Origin: Opitutales bacterium UBA7389
GTDB lineage: Bacteria; Verrucomicrobiota; Verrucomicrobiia; Opitutales; Opitutaceae
Direction: 5' to 3'
DNA length: 14,848 nt
Assembly: GCA_002474325.1 (NCBI GenBank)
Contig: DKNL01000135.1
Location: 11,793 to 26,640, forward strand
The notes under the pieces were generated by a model, which ran no database searches, was not told the DNA's origin, and saw nothing but the letters and a program-made list of their open reading frames with translations. Below are positions 7,216 through 14,322 of the stretch, piece after piece (within the stretch, counting starts at the first letter, position 1; every line of letters begins with the position of its first letter). A program made the translations under genes and the position numbers.

Positions 7216-7219
7216 TCCT
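7216..7219 (-). promoter_or_regulatory. Shine-Dalgarno sequence for the SDR gene
   Basis: AGGA on the minus strand sits within the 11-base gap after the photolyase stop, 4 bases before ATG 7211 and 7 bases before the second ATG at 7208. The better spacing slightly favours the second ATG as the true start. Confidence 0.4.
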
Positions 7220-7222
7220 AGG

Positions 7223-8815
7223 TTAACTATTCGATTCTTCCAAAATCCATTGTCGCGTTTTATTTGCCTGCTCCGATATTCCAATCCTTTCTTCGGCCCC
7301 CATCCGTTTCAGATTGCGCAGCTGCAATCCCATTCGCTGATTCCCGGCAAGCACCTCTTCGTGCCGATCCAGGTAGTCCCAATAGAGCACCGTAATCGGG
7401 CAAGCATCTTCGCCGTTCCTCACGTCGGGACGATACTTACAACTTTTACAATAGTTGCTCATCCTATTGATATATTTCCCTGTGGATACATATGGCTTTG
7501 AAGCCATCACTCCTCCATCTGCATACTGCGACATCCCCAGCGTATTGGGTAACTCCACCCATTCCACTGCATCAACATAAATAGAAAGATACCATCGATG
7601 AACCTCTTTCGGATCCACTCCCCAAAGCAAAGCGAACAATCCAGTAACCATTAATCTCTGAATGTGGTGGGCGTAGCCGTAATCCAAAGTCTGATCAAGA
7701 GTCTGCTTTAAACAATTCAGTGAAGTCTTACCGGTCCAATAAAAGCTTGGGAGAGGCTCTGAAGCTCCCATTACATTCCGATCCAAATATTCGGGCATGT
7801 AGCCCCAATACACACCTCTGGCATATTCTCGCCAGCCGACTACCTGCCGGATAAAACCTTCAACTGATTCGATAGGCGCTCGACCTTTTGCATACTCGTT
7901 TTCGATTGCCTCTACGACCTTGCGAGGCGACAGGAGTTTCAAATTCAAAGATGGGGAGAGGAGAGAATGATTAAGAAACGGTTCTCCCGCCCACATGGCG
8001 TCCTGATACTTACCGAAACCGGCCAAACCTTTCTTCAGAAAACCTTCCAAGGCACGTTGCGCATCCTGCGAAGTGACTGGCCAACCGAACGTATCCAAAC
8101 TACCAGGATGACTACCGAACCTCTTTTCTACTAGCTCGATCACTTCTCGCGTTATCGTGTCCGGTTCGAACCTGATAAGGGACGGAACCCCTTCGGGGCC
8201 GCGTTTTCCAAAGGACGCTCGATTGCTGAAATCGAAGTTCCACTTTCCACCAGCTGGACTTTTGCCATCCATCAAAATCCCACTACGCTTTCGCATCTCC
8301 CGGTAAAAGTACTCCATTCGAAGCTGTTTCCTGCCCTCCGACCAATTTTCGAAGTCGTCCCTCGAACAAAGGAAACTCGTATCTTCAAATATTTTCAAGG
8401 GGATAGTAACCTTCGTTGCTAAGTCCTGGAACGCTTTTTTGAGACGCCATTCACCGGGCTCCGTCATCAAGATTGAACCCGTTATTTTCCCGCTCTCTAA
8501 AAACTGCTCGAGCAATTTATCGAGACCCATGTAATCTTGATTCTCCTCCAATTTTTTATAGAACACGCGGATGCCTTTCAATTCCAATTCTTCTCGGAAG
8601 TGACGCATTGCGGAAAAGAACAAAGCGATGCGCTGTTTATGCGACCATACATACTCCGCTTCAACTGCAGATTCAGCCATCCAGACAGCATCATGCTCTA
8701 CGTCAAAAGACCGGAACGAATCCAGTTCACAACTGAGCTGATCGCCTAAAACAACGACCAAATTGCGAATGTTAGACGAATCACCAATCTTCGGACTACG
8801 AACCACCCTTTTCAT
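7223..8815 (-). CDS. Fe-S cryptochrome/(6-4) photolyase (FeS-BCP, PhrB type, COG3046)
   Basis: This 530-residue flavoprotein is predicted to repair (6-4) UV photoproducts with blue light, or to act as a photoreceptor, in the cytoplasm. The N-terminal antenna domain starts LVVVLGDQLS (19-28). The C-terminal helical FAD domain carries RQVVGWREYARGVYWGYMP (323-341). Four cysteines, C368, C456, C459 and C472, have exactly the spacing (88, 3, 13) of the [4Fe-4S] ligands in Agrobacterium PhrB (C350, C438, C441, C454). H383-H384 (YAHHIQRLMV) keep the same 18-residue offset from the PhrB active-site His365-His366. Other hallmarks are EWVELPNTLGMSQYADGG and KPYVSTGKYINRMSNYCKSC. The ATG overlaps the stop of the COG3380 gene (ATGA). 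Known family members carry FAD, the Fe-S cluster and a ribityllumazine antenna. The intact ligand set supports an active enzyme. Confidence 0.95.
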   Translation of the reverse strand: MKRVVRSPKIGDSSNIRNLVVVLGDQLSCELDSFRSFDVEHDAVWMAESAVEAEYVWSHKQRIALFFSAMRHFREELELKGIRVFYKKLEENQDYMGLDKLLEQFLESGKITGSILMTEPGEWRLKKAFQDLATKVTIPLKIFEDTSFLCSRDDFENWSEGRKQLRMEYFYREMRKRSGILMDGKSPAGGKWNFDFSNRASFGKRGPEGVPSLIRFEPDTITREVIELVEKRFGSHPGSLDTFGWPVTSQDAQRALEGFLKKGLAGFGKYQDAMWAGEPFLNHSLLSPSLNLKLLSPRKVVEAIENEYAKGRAPIESVEGFIRQVVGWREYARGVYWGYMPEYLDRNVMGASEPLPSFYWTGKTSLNCLKQTLDQTLDYGYAHHIQRLMVTGLFALLWGVDPKEVHRWYLSIYVDAVEWVELPNTLGMSQYADGGVMASKPYVSTGKYINRMSNYCKSCKYRPDVRNGEDACPITVLYWDYLDRHEEVLAGNQRMGLQLRNLKRMGAEERIGISEQANKTRQWILEESNS

Positions 8816-9792
8816 CTGAGTTTGAACTCTAATTCCGCGGCAACGCTTTCAGCCGCCCGCAGGCCAGACAGATAAGCCCCTTCAATTTTCGGCGTCATGT
8901 AACCATCTCCTGCATGCCAAAGCATTGCACTCGGATCACTTATGTATGAATCGGATATACAGTGTTCGCGACGTTTGGCGAAACGCCATTTTTGTAGCGA
9001 AGTAGACACTATTCTCAATTCCTTTGACCTCGGGTAAGCATTGAGTAGACCCTCTGAAATTTTGACGGGGTCGGAATCGAAATGCCGTTCTGCAAACTCC
9101 GGTCCCGACTGGATGATAATGCCAGGACTTTCCGGGCCGCGTTTTTTCAAAGTGTCAGCTACCGTAGCAATCGGTTCAGGATAGTCGTATTGCAAAAAGC
9201 CCGAATCTGAAACCGGAAACGGTTCCTCCAGCAGGGCCATTAGCGCGACGCACTTATCATACTTAATTTTAGATAAAGTATTTAATATATAACTACTATT
9301 TTCGTTTGCTTCGCATTTCAGAAGATCGAGAGCTTGCGGAGCTGGGCAGGTCATCAACAAACTTCGACTTCTAATTAATTCTGCTTCAGACGACACCTCC
9401 CAATAATCGCTACAGAAACGTACACTCTCGATTCGCATACCTTGCTTAACGTCGAGGCCTTCCGCTAAAATCTTCGCGATCTGATTCATGCTAGGAAGAC
9501 CGACATAGCGCTCTTTCCCCGCTTCCCCAAACCAAGGAAATACGACTTTCGCAATCAGCAAATTTTCAACTATCTTCGAAAACTCGGCACCCCGGTTAGT
9601 AACGAATTGAGCTCCATGATCAAATGGAGCCCCTTCGATTCTTCGAGAGGCCACACGCCCACCAACCCCCCGGCTCTTCTCGCACACCAATACAGATAAA
9701 CCAGCGTCAACTAGACGCCTCGAGGCCGCCAATCCCGCAATGCCCGCACCGACGACTAAGCAATCAAAGACCGAGCCAAAACTTTTCACCAT
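8812..9792 (-). CDS. Renalase-like FAD/NAD(P)-binding amine oxidase (COG3380)
   Basis: This 326-residue flavoprotein begins with a dinucleotide-binding motif, VVGAGIAGLAASRRL (13-27), then the FAD-contacting EKSRGVGGRVASRR and FDHGAQF (58-64). The C-terminal FAD motif LWHAGDGYMTPKIEGAYLSGLRAAESV is complete. The overall pattern is COG3380 (predicted NAD/FAD-dependent oxidoreductase, related to renalase and the flavin amine oxidases); its physiological substrate is not established. It is first in the four-gene operon, and its TGA overlaps the photolyase ATG by 4 bases. COG3380 genes commonly neighbour COG3046 photolyases and belong to light or singlet-oxygen regulons (for example ChrR/sigma-E targets) in other bacteria. 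The ATG at 9792 is followed directly by GTG, so the start may shift by one codon. No obvious sigma-E or LitR-type regulator gene lies in this window. Confidence 0.92.
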   Translation of the reverse strand: MVKSFGSVFDCLVVGAGIAGLAASRRLVDAGLSVLVCEKSRGVGGRVASRRIEGAPFDHGAQFVTNRGAEFSKIVENLLIAKVVFPWFGEAGKERYVGLPSMNQIAKILAEGLDVKQGMRIESVRFCSDYWEVSSEAELIRSRSLLMTCPAPQALDLLKCEANENSSYILNTLSKIKYDKCVALMALLEEPFPVSDSGFLQYDYPEPIATVADTLKKRGPESPGIIIQSGPEFAERHFDSDPVKISEGLLNAYPRSKELRIVSTSLQKWRFAKRREHCISDSYISDPSAMLWHAGDGYMTPKIEGAYLSGLRAAESVAAELEFKLR

Positions 9793-10072
9793 ATCAGCGT
9801 CTCATCATCTCCGACGCTCACAAGCGTTGATTAGGGCCAAGACCTAATTCTAGTAGTTCATAACCTACCCGCCGGGACAAATGCCACATATCGAAAGGCA
9901 GGGAGGAGCGTCCCACACTATGCGTGACTACAAACTACCTAGGCTTACAAGAATGTCACGCCATCAACTCGCTCCTACCAACGATTACAATTTATGTTGA
10001 CGCCTATGCGCAATTGATGGGCTATACGCTTCAATAGCTTCGAGGTATTGTACCCATAGCCAATATTCGCCC
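9793..10072. other. 280-base intergenic region upstream of the photolyase operon
   Basis: This gap separates the third sulfatase (ending at 10073) from the photolyase operon (starting at 9792), both on the minus strand. It must hold the operon's promoter if the operon is transcribed separately, and possibly a terminator for the sulfatase. One repeat copy lies at 9900-9914. GGGAC near 9875 and GTCCC at 9910-9914 could pair, with GCC/GGC inside, to form a larger imperfect hairpin. I see no convincing ORF, and no promoter I would place with confidence. Confidence 0.5.
9900..9914 (+). repeat. Dispersed short palindromic repeat, copy B (half element)
   Basis: AGGGAGGAGCGTCCC shares 13 of 15 bases with the start of the copy at 5872 and 13 of 15 with the reverse complement of the copy at 14195-14217. 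The right arm (…TCCTCC) of the other copies is missing, so this looks like a half or decayed element. Confidence 0.45.
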
Positions 10073-11542
10073 CTAACGATTCGCCTTCGCTTGGATTTCT
10101 TCCATCTGATTTCGCAGCGTTCTCAAGGTTGATGCATACTCAGGATTGCCAGCCTGGTTCGTGAACTCCTCAGGATCATTGTCGTGGTCGTACAATTCCT
10201 CTTCGCCTGTCGTGTAACGACTGTATCGGTACCGTTCTGTCCGAATCGATCTTTGGACGGCTCTCTTGTTTCCCATCACCGAATAAGCCGGCTTCGACTC
10301 CCAATCTCGTCCACTTGGATCGTGCAAGAGAGGCACTAATGATCGTCCTTGAACGGCTTCCGGCACTGTATCCTCCAATCCTGCAAACTCCGCGAAGGTC
10401 GGATAGAGATCAACAAACTCCGTGAGAGCCGTGATTTTCTTTCCCGCATTCTTTTTATAACCCGGAGACCGAATGATCAATGGTACCCGGCAAGCGGGTT
10501 CGAACAAGCTAGGCTTTTGCCAACTACCATGTTCGCCCAAGAGCCAGCCGTGGTCGGATATAAAAACGATATGGGTGTTTTCGGCTATGCCCAAGCGATC
10601 GACCGCATCAAGAATGCGGCCTACTTGAGCATCCATGTAGGTTACGCTCGCATAGTAGGCAGCTAATGATTCTTTCGCCTGAGCCTCATTCATTTTGTAC
10701 TGAGTTGAGTTGCCCTTGTTTTGATTGAGCTTGGGCACATCATCGAAGTCGTTCTCTGGATACCAGGGCAATTCGATATCGGCCGGATCGTACATATCCA
10801 TATACCGTTTAGGAGCCACCAAAGGAACGTGAGGCCGCACGAGCCCTATACCCAGAAATATCGGAGCGCCTGGCTTCATGCGGTTCGTCTCATTGCGATG
10901 AAGCGTTCGCGTCTCAAGAATGCTGATCGCTTGGGTGGCCGTTATCTCATCCGCCTGCGTCACAGATAGGTCATCTGGAACAGTAATTTTCACGAACGCG
11001 CTTCCCCAGTGCGATCTAGCTGGAGATAAATTCCTGAATTCCCCGACGCTCCCCGTCTCCGGGGCCCAAACGTTAAATGCCAGGTCCCAAGAGTCGGGAT
11101 CGTCACCGCCGGACTCGCCCGCTTCGATACCCCCCGGCACGCCCATGTGGTAAATCTTGGATACGCGTGCGGAAACATAGCCATTCCGCCGCAAGAATCC
11201 GCCAATGCTCGGATGATCAGAGTGAACTGGGCTCATCGCTCGGTAGCTGCCCAACGTATAGTTGTTCCCCAAAAATCCTGTCGTTTCCGGATAGAGCCCG
11301 CTCATAAAGGAAGCTCTAGATGCTCCGCAAACCGGATACTGGCAGTACGCTCGCTCGAAAGTGACGCCTTCGCGAGCTAGACGATCAATATAAGGCGTCT
11401 TGACCAATGAGTTGCCGTAGACTCCAAGGGCCTCGGCCGATAGATCGTCGGCGACGATAAACAAGATATTGGGTTTGTCAGCGGTATATCCGGATAGTGC
11501 CGATAAGCTTATCACGATCAGATTAAATAAGAGAGCTCTCAT
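10073..11542 (-). CDS. Exported sulfatase, iduronate-2-sulfatase-like
   Basis: This 489-residue type I sulfatase has a signal peptide (MRALLFNLIVISLSALSGYTA, cleavage near residue 21) and so acts outside the cytoplasm. Metal ligands D32-D33 lie in FIVADDLSAE. The formylglycine motif is C72-G-A-S-R76, acceptable under the C-x-P/A-x-R rule. The second metal pair is D330-H331 in ISDHGWLLGEHGSWQK. GLVRPHVPLVAPKRYMDMY (233-251) and TYMDAQVGRILDAV are typical of iduronate-2-sulfatase-like (S1_7-like) enzymes and parallel the sulfatase at 1513-3231. The length is usual for the subfamily. It starts 61 bases from the divergent SOUL-protein gene and is separated by 280 bases from the photolyase operon downstream, so it is probably its own unit. 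The substrate is likely a sulfated algal or animal glycan; the exact linkage is unknown. Confidence 0.94.
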   Translation of the reverse strand: MRALLFNLIVISLSALSGYTADKPNILFIVADDLSAEALGVYGNSLVKTPYIDRLAREGVTFERAYCQYPVCGASRASFMSGLYPETTGFLGNNYTLGSYRAMSPVHSDHPSIGGFLRRNGYVSARVSKIYHMGVPGGIEAGESGGDDPDSWDLAFNVWAPETGSVGEFRNLSPARSHWGSAFVKITVPDDLSVTQADEITATQAISILETRTLHRNETNRMKPGAPIFLGIGLVRPHVPLVAPKRYMDMYDPADIELPWYPENDFDDVPKLNQNKGNSTQYKMNEAQAKESLAAYYASVTYMDAQVGRILDAVDRLGIAENTHIVFISDHGWLLGEHGSWQKPSLFEPACRVPLIIRSPGYKKNAGKKITALTEFVDLYPTFAEFAGLEDTVPEAVQGRSLVPLLHDPSGRDWESKPAYSVMGNKRAVQRSIRTERYRYSRYTTGEEELYDHDNDPEEFTNQAGNPEYASTLRTLRNQMEEIQAKANR

Positions 11543-11603
11543 ACGGAGAGCATCATTAAACTATCCATTTTTAGCTCAACCCTTAACTTACCGCCATAAC
11601 CTA

Positions 11604-12200
11604 ATGGATCTATGCGAACTTACTACTAAATTGCCTGTCAAAGTTGAAGTGTTAAAACTCCTAACAGGAACCTTATGGGCAATTGTGCTCGCAGCGACTA
11701 TACCTTCTAAAATGATAGCAGCCGAAGAAGCTTTTCCACCAACCGAGCCCGGAGAAATTGAGATCAAAACAATTCCGGCAGGTAGATTGCTCGAAAGCTC
11801 TGGGGACGGTGACTACTTCAGGAATTCTGGCCGTCTTTTTAGCCTACTTTTTCGATACATCCAGCAAAACGGCATTTCCATGACCACTCCCGTCGAAGCC
11901 CAAATCAATCCAGGAAAAATGTATTTCTGGGTGGCCGAGGACCAAATCGGTAAAGCGACGAGTGACTCCGCCGATGTAAAAGTCATCGACGCACCCTCGC
12001 GCCGGGTCGTCTCAATCGGAGCCCGCGGCTCCTATACCCTAGCAAACTACAAGAAAGCCAAAGAGGCACTGCTAGAGTGGATTGAAAAAGAGGAACTAGT
12101 AATCGAAGGGGAGCTATACGCCGTCTACTGGAATGGACCTTTCACTCCCTGGTTTCTGAAAACCTTTGAAGTACAGGCACAGCTAAACGCTTCAGAATAA
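11604..12200 (+). CDS. Exported SOUL-family haem-binding protein
   Basis: This 198-residue protein carries the SOUL/HBP domain (about 47-195). Hallmarks are EIEIKTIPAGRLLES, the LFRYIQQNGISMTTPVE block (MTTPVE at 93-98) and the C-terminal YWNGPFTPWFLKTFEV. The family binds haem or tetrapyrroles in eukaryotes; bacterial roles are poorly known. ATG 11604 was chosen because a hydrophobic segment follows (LLTGTLWAIVLAATIPSKMIAA, about 19-40) with a plausible cleavage site after IAA, implying export. The in-frame sequence back to 11469 overlaps the divergent sulfatase's start and is not credible. No good Shine-Dalgarno sequence is visible. It is divergent from the sulfatase and convergent (19-base gap) with the FAH gene. 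Tetrapyrrole binding could relate to the nearby photo-oxidative operon, but nothing in the sequence proves this. Confidence 0.88.
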   Translation: MDLCELTTKLPVKVEVLKLLTGTLWAIVLAATIPSKMIAAEEAFPPTEPGEIEIKTIPAGRLLESSGDGDYFRNSGRLFSLLFRYIQQNGISMTTPVEAQINPGKMYFWVAEDQIGKATSDSADVKVIDAPSRRVVSIGARGSYTLANYKKAKEALLEWIEKEELVIEGELYAVYWNGPFTPWFLKTFEVQAQLNASE

Positions 12201-12219
12201 GATTAGTCACATTGCACTT

Positions 12220-13074
12220 CTACGCTTCCTCGACCGCGACCTGTCGTTGCTCGCCTAAACCATCGATGCCGAGTTCGACGGTGTCGCCCGGCTTCAAGTA
12301 TTGTGGTGGCTTAAAGCCTAAGCCGACTCCAGCTGGTGTACCGGTCGATATCAAATCACCCGGCAACAAAGTCATGAATTGGCTGATGTAAGATACCACA
12401 GTCGGGACATCAAAGAGGAAGTTGCTGGTGTGACCATCTTGCTTCATCTCGCCGTTGACTGATAGCCAGAGTCGCAGCTTGTGCGGATTGGGAATGGCGT
12501 GCTTTGTCGCTAGCCAAGGACCGCAGGGTGCGTAGGTATCAGCCGACTTGCCCTTTACCCATTGCCCCTGATGTTCCAGCTGCCAGGCTCTTTCGGAATA
12601 GTCATTGTGAAGAACATATCCGGCGACATGATCTCGGGCCGTTTCTTTGGACACGCGTTTCGCCCGCTTGCCGATAACCAAGCCTAGCTCCACTTCCCAG
12701 TCGGTTTTCTCAGATCCTACCGGAATCACGAGATCATCGTTGGGGCCCTGAAAGGCAGTCGTGGATTTAAAGAACAATACCGGTTCGCTGGGAGGCTCCA
12801 TGCCCGACTCTTTGGCATGATCCGAGTAGTTGAGACCCACGCAGATGATCTTACTGGGGCGACACATCGGTGGACCTAAGCGGGCTTCCGGATCGATCTT
12901 CGAAGCCCTAAAAGCACTACGGTTCGCCCAATCTCGTAGCTCATCGATTCCAGTACCACCAAAAAATGCTTCATCATAATCGCCGAACCCAGGAGGAATT
13001 TCTACCCGTGTTTCATTCTCTAACTGAATCCCAGGCTTCTCTTCACCCGGCTCTCCAAAACGTATCAATTTCAT
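12220..13074 (-). CDS. Fumarylacetoacetate hydrolase family enzyme, probable 2,4-diketo-3-deoxy-fuconate/rhamnonate hydrolase
   Basis: This 284-residue cytoplasmic FAH-fold enzyme opens with MKLIRFGEPGEEKPGI, typical of the sugar-acid branch of the family. The core follows: ICVGLNYSDHAKESG (His86), FFKSTTAFQGP, metal ligands E127 and E129 (DWEVELGLVIG) and D158 (HNDYSERAWQ), then GKSADTYAPCGPWL and LLPGDLISTGTPAGVG. The metal triad is intact. The best fit is hydrolysis of a 2,4-diketo-3-deoxy sugar acid, the last step of non-phosphorylating L-fucose or L-rhamnose catabolism, giving pyruvate plus lactate. The next gene upstream on the same strand is an SDR suited to the preceding oxidation. 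The two are 262 bases apart, so they may have separate promoters. Alternative: another FAH-family hydrolase or decarboxylase (acylpyruvase or catechol pathway). Confidence in the family is high; confidence in the substrate is moderate. Confidence 0.9.
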   Translation of the reverse strand: MKLIRFGEPGEEKPGIQLENETRVEIPPGFGDYDEAFFGGTGIDELRDWANRSAFRASKIDPEARLGPPMCRPSKIICVGLNYSDHAKESGMEPPSEPVLFFKSTTAFQGPNDDLVIPVGSEKTDWEVELGLVIGKRAKRVSKETARDHVAGYVLHNDYSERAWQLEHQGQWVKGKSADTYAPCGPWLATKHAIPNPHKLRLWLSVNGEMKQDGHTSNFLFDVPTVVSYISQFMTLLPGDLISTGTPAGVGLGFKPPQYLKPGDTVELGIDGLGEQRQVAVEEA

Positions 13075-13336
13075 AATGACTTTTCGTTATATAATTCTCT
13101 CGATTTCTACACACCACGATTTCACTAGTAATCGCGAATCTAATTTATTCTAAAAGACCTGCCCTCGACTCGTCGAGGATGCTGGTGCCCCGTAAGGACG
13201 ATCCCACGTCTCGCCGCAGTCAACGGAGGCGGAAGCGAACCTACAAATGCGGAAGAGCGATAGCCATCAAATCGAAAATCTTATCCCTACACCTTTCCTT
13301 CGTTTCGTTAATTTCGTGGTTAAGAATGAAAAACAT
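13075..13336. other. 262-base intergenic region with a GC-rich hairpin
   Basis: CCTCGAC (13163-13169) and GTCGAGG (13172-13178) form a 7-bp palindromic stem with a 2-base spacer, realistically a 6-bp stem with a CTCG loop. On the minus strand, TATAAC (13091-13086) in an AT-rich stretch could be a -10 element for the FAH gene, but no matching -35 is clear and it would leave an almost leaderless message. A 63-codon plus-strand frame at 13179-13370 overlaps the SDR end and does not look coding. Confidence 0.4.
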
Positions 13337-14104
13337 TTATCTCAAATTCGTCACTCCGCCATCGATGTGATAAGCGGACCCCGTTACAAAGGCAGCTTCT
13401 TCGCTGCATAAAAATGCTGCTAGCCCCGCAATCTCTTCAGGATTTCCCATACGACCGATCGGCTGATGGGATTCGAGCTCCTTAAACATTTCCTCTTTTC
13501 TATTAGAATAGTGTTTTTCCAAATACGAATCGATGAAAGGCGTATGAACCCGAGCCGGGCATATGCAATTGCAGCGAATTCCGTATTCAATGTAGTCTTT
13601 AGCCACCGACAGCGTCATGGCATAGACCGCCCCCTTGGTCATGGAATAGGCAAAACGATCGCTGATCCCCAAGTAACTGGCGATAGAGGCCATGTTCAGA
13701 ATGGCTCCTTTTCCCGATTTTTTCAGCCTTGGAATGGCAGCCTTAGTACAATGAAACACACCCTTAACGTTGACGTTGTAAACGCGATCCATTTCCTCGC
13801 CAGTCGTCGTTTCCACATTCCCCACGGAGGCGATGCCAGCATTGTTAATAAGAACGTCTACACGATCCAGCGAATCGAAGGCTGACTGAACGGAAGCTTC
13901 CGATGATACGTCGACCTCAATCCAGCTTGCTTGACTCGAAGCTGCTTCAATCTCTTCTATTACTGCGGCAGCAGAGATAATATCTCTTTCGAAAATCGCT
14001 ACTCTTGCTCCTTCCAAAGCAAGGCGCTTGCTTATTGCTCGCCCAATTCCAGCACCACCTCCGGTAACAACTGCCAGTTTTCCTTCGAATCGCTTTTCAG
14101 CCAT
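13337..14104 (-). CDS. Classical SDR dehydrogenase, probable 2-keto-3-deoxy-fuconate (or related) dehydrogenase
   Basis: This 255-residue classical short-chain dehydrogenase has all hallmarks: TGGGAGIG (14-21), NNAG (87-90), Asn112, Ser140 and Y153-S-M-T-K157. D63-V (VDVSS) and the acidic-free RD after the second strand leave cofactor preference uncertain. The segment CPARVHTPFIDSYLEKHYSNRKEEMF followed by QPIGRMGNPEEIA resembles SDRs found beside FAH-family hydrolases in L-fucose/L-fuconate gene sets. The predicted reaction is NAD(P)-dependent oxidation of 2-keto-3-deoxy-fuconate (or the rhamnonate analogue) to the 2,4-diketo acid, the substrate of the downstream FAH enzyme. Glucose-1-dehydrogenase-like or other sugar dehydrogenase activity is possible. 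The gene is divergent from the ribokinase with 218 bases between, which hold a repeat copy. Confidence 0.9.
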   Translation of the reverse strand: MAEKRFEGKLAVVTGGGAGIGRAISKRLALEGARVAIFERDIISAAAVIEEIEAASSQASWIEVDVSSEASVQSAFDSLDRVDVLINNAGIASVGNVETTTGEEMDRVYNVNVKGVFHCTKAAIPRLKKSGKGAILNMASIASYLGISDRFAYSMTKGAVYAMTLSVAKDYIEYGIRCNCICPARVHTPFIDSYLEKHYSNRKEEMFKELESHQPIGRMGNPEEIAGLAAFLCSEEAAFVTGSAYHIDGGVTNLR

Positions 14105-14194
14105 AACTTTCTAAATTTGAAAGGTATCAGGGGCCTTTAGCAAGCCCACATCCGGATCAAAACCGGGCAAGTCCCAGGGCATTTAAAAAGGGAA

Positions 14195-14217
14195 GGAGGA
14201 CCGGGACATTCCTCCCT
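14195..14217 (-). repeat. Dispersed short palindromic repeat, copy C
   Basis: Read on the minus strand, this 23-base unit matches copy A (5872-5894) at 19 of 23 positions. Arms GGAGGA (14195-14200) and TCCTCC (14210-14215) form a 6-bp stem around a 9-base loop. An outer AGGGA just before (14189-14193) gives an alternative pairing with TCCCT at 14213-14217. It lies in the divergent gap between the SDR and the ribokinase. Confidence 0.6.
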
Positions 14218-14322
14218 ACCAAAGTCAGCAATGAAGCATTCTTAGCGGCATTCAACCGGAGGGAACAATTCAATGGCTATTTTCTTTTGCCACATATGTT
14301 TAGTTGGATACCAATCTCCCAT

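Noticed and set aside
11469..11603. Longer N terminus for the SOUL protein
   Set aside because: It would overlap the divergent sulfatase's signal peptide region, and the added residues show no export signal at the right place.
13086..13091. Firm promoter call for the FAH gene
   Set aside because: TATAAC is present on the minus strand, but no -35 match at 16-18 bases is visible and the implied leader is only a few bases long.
13466..13885. 139-residue plus-strand ORF
   Set aside because: It is antisense to the classical SDR, which has every family motif; this is a shadow frame.
14195..14217. Rho-independent terminator
   Set aside because: It has stem-loop potential but no T-run, lies between divergent genes where no terminator is expected, and matches the repeat at 5872.
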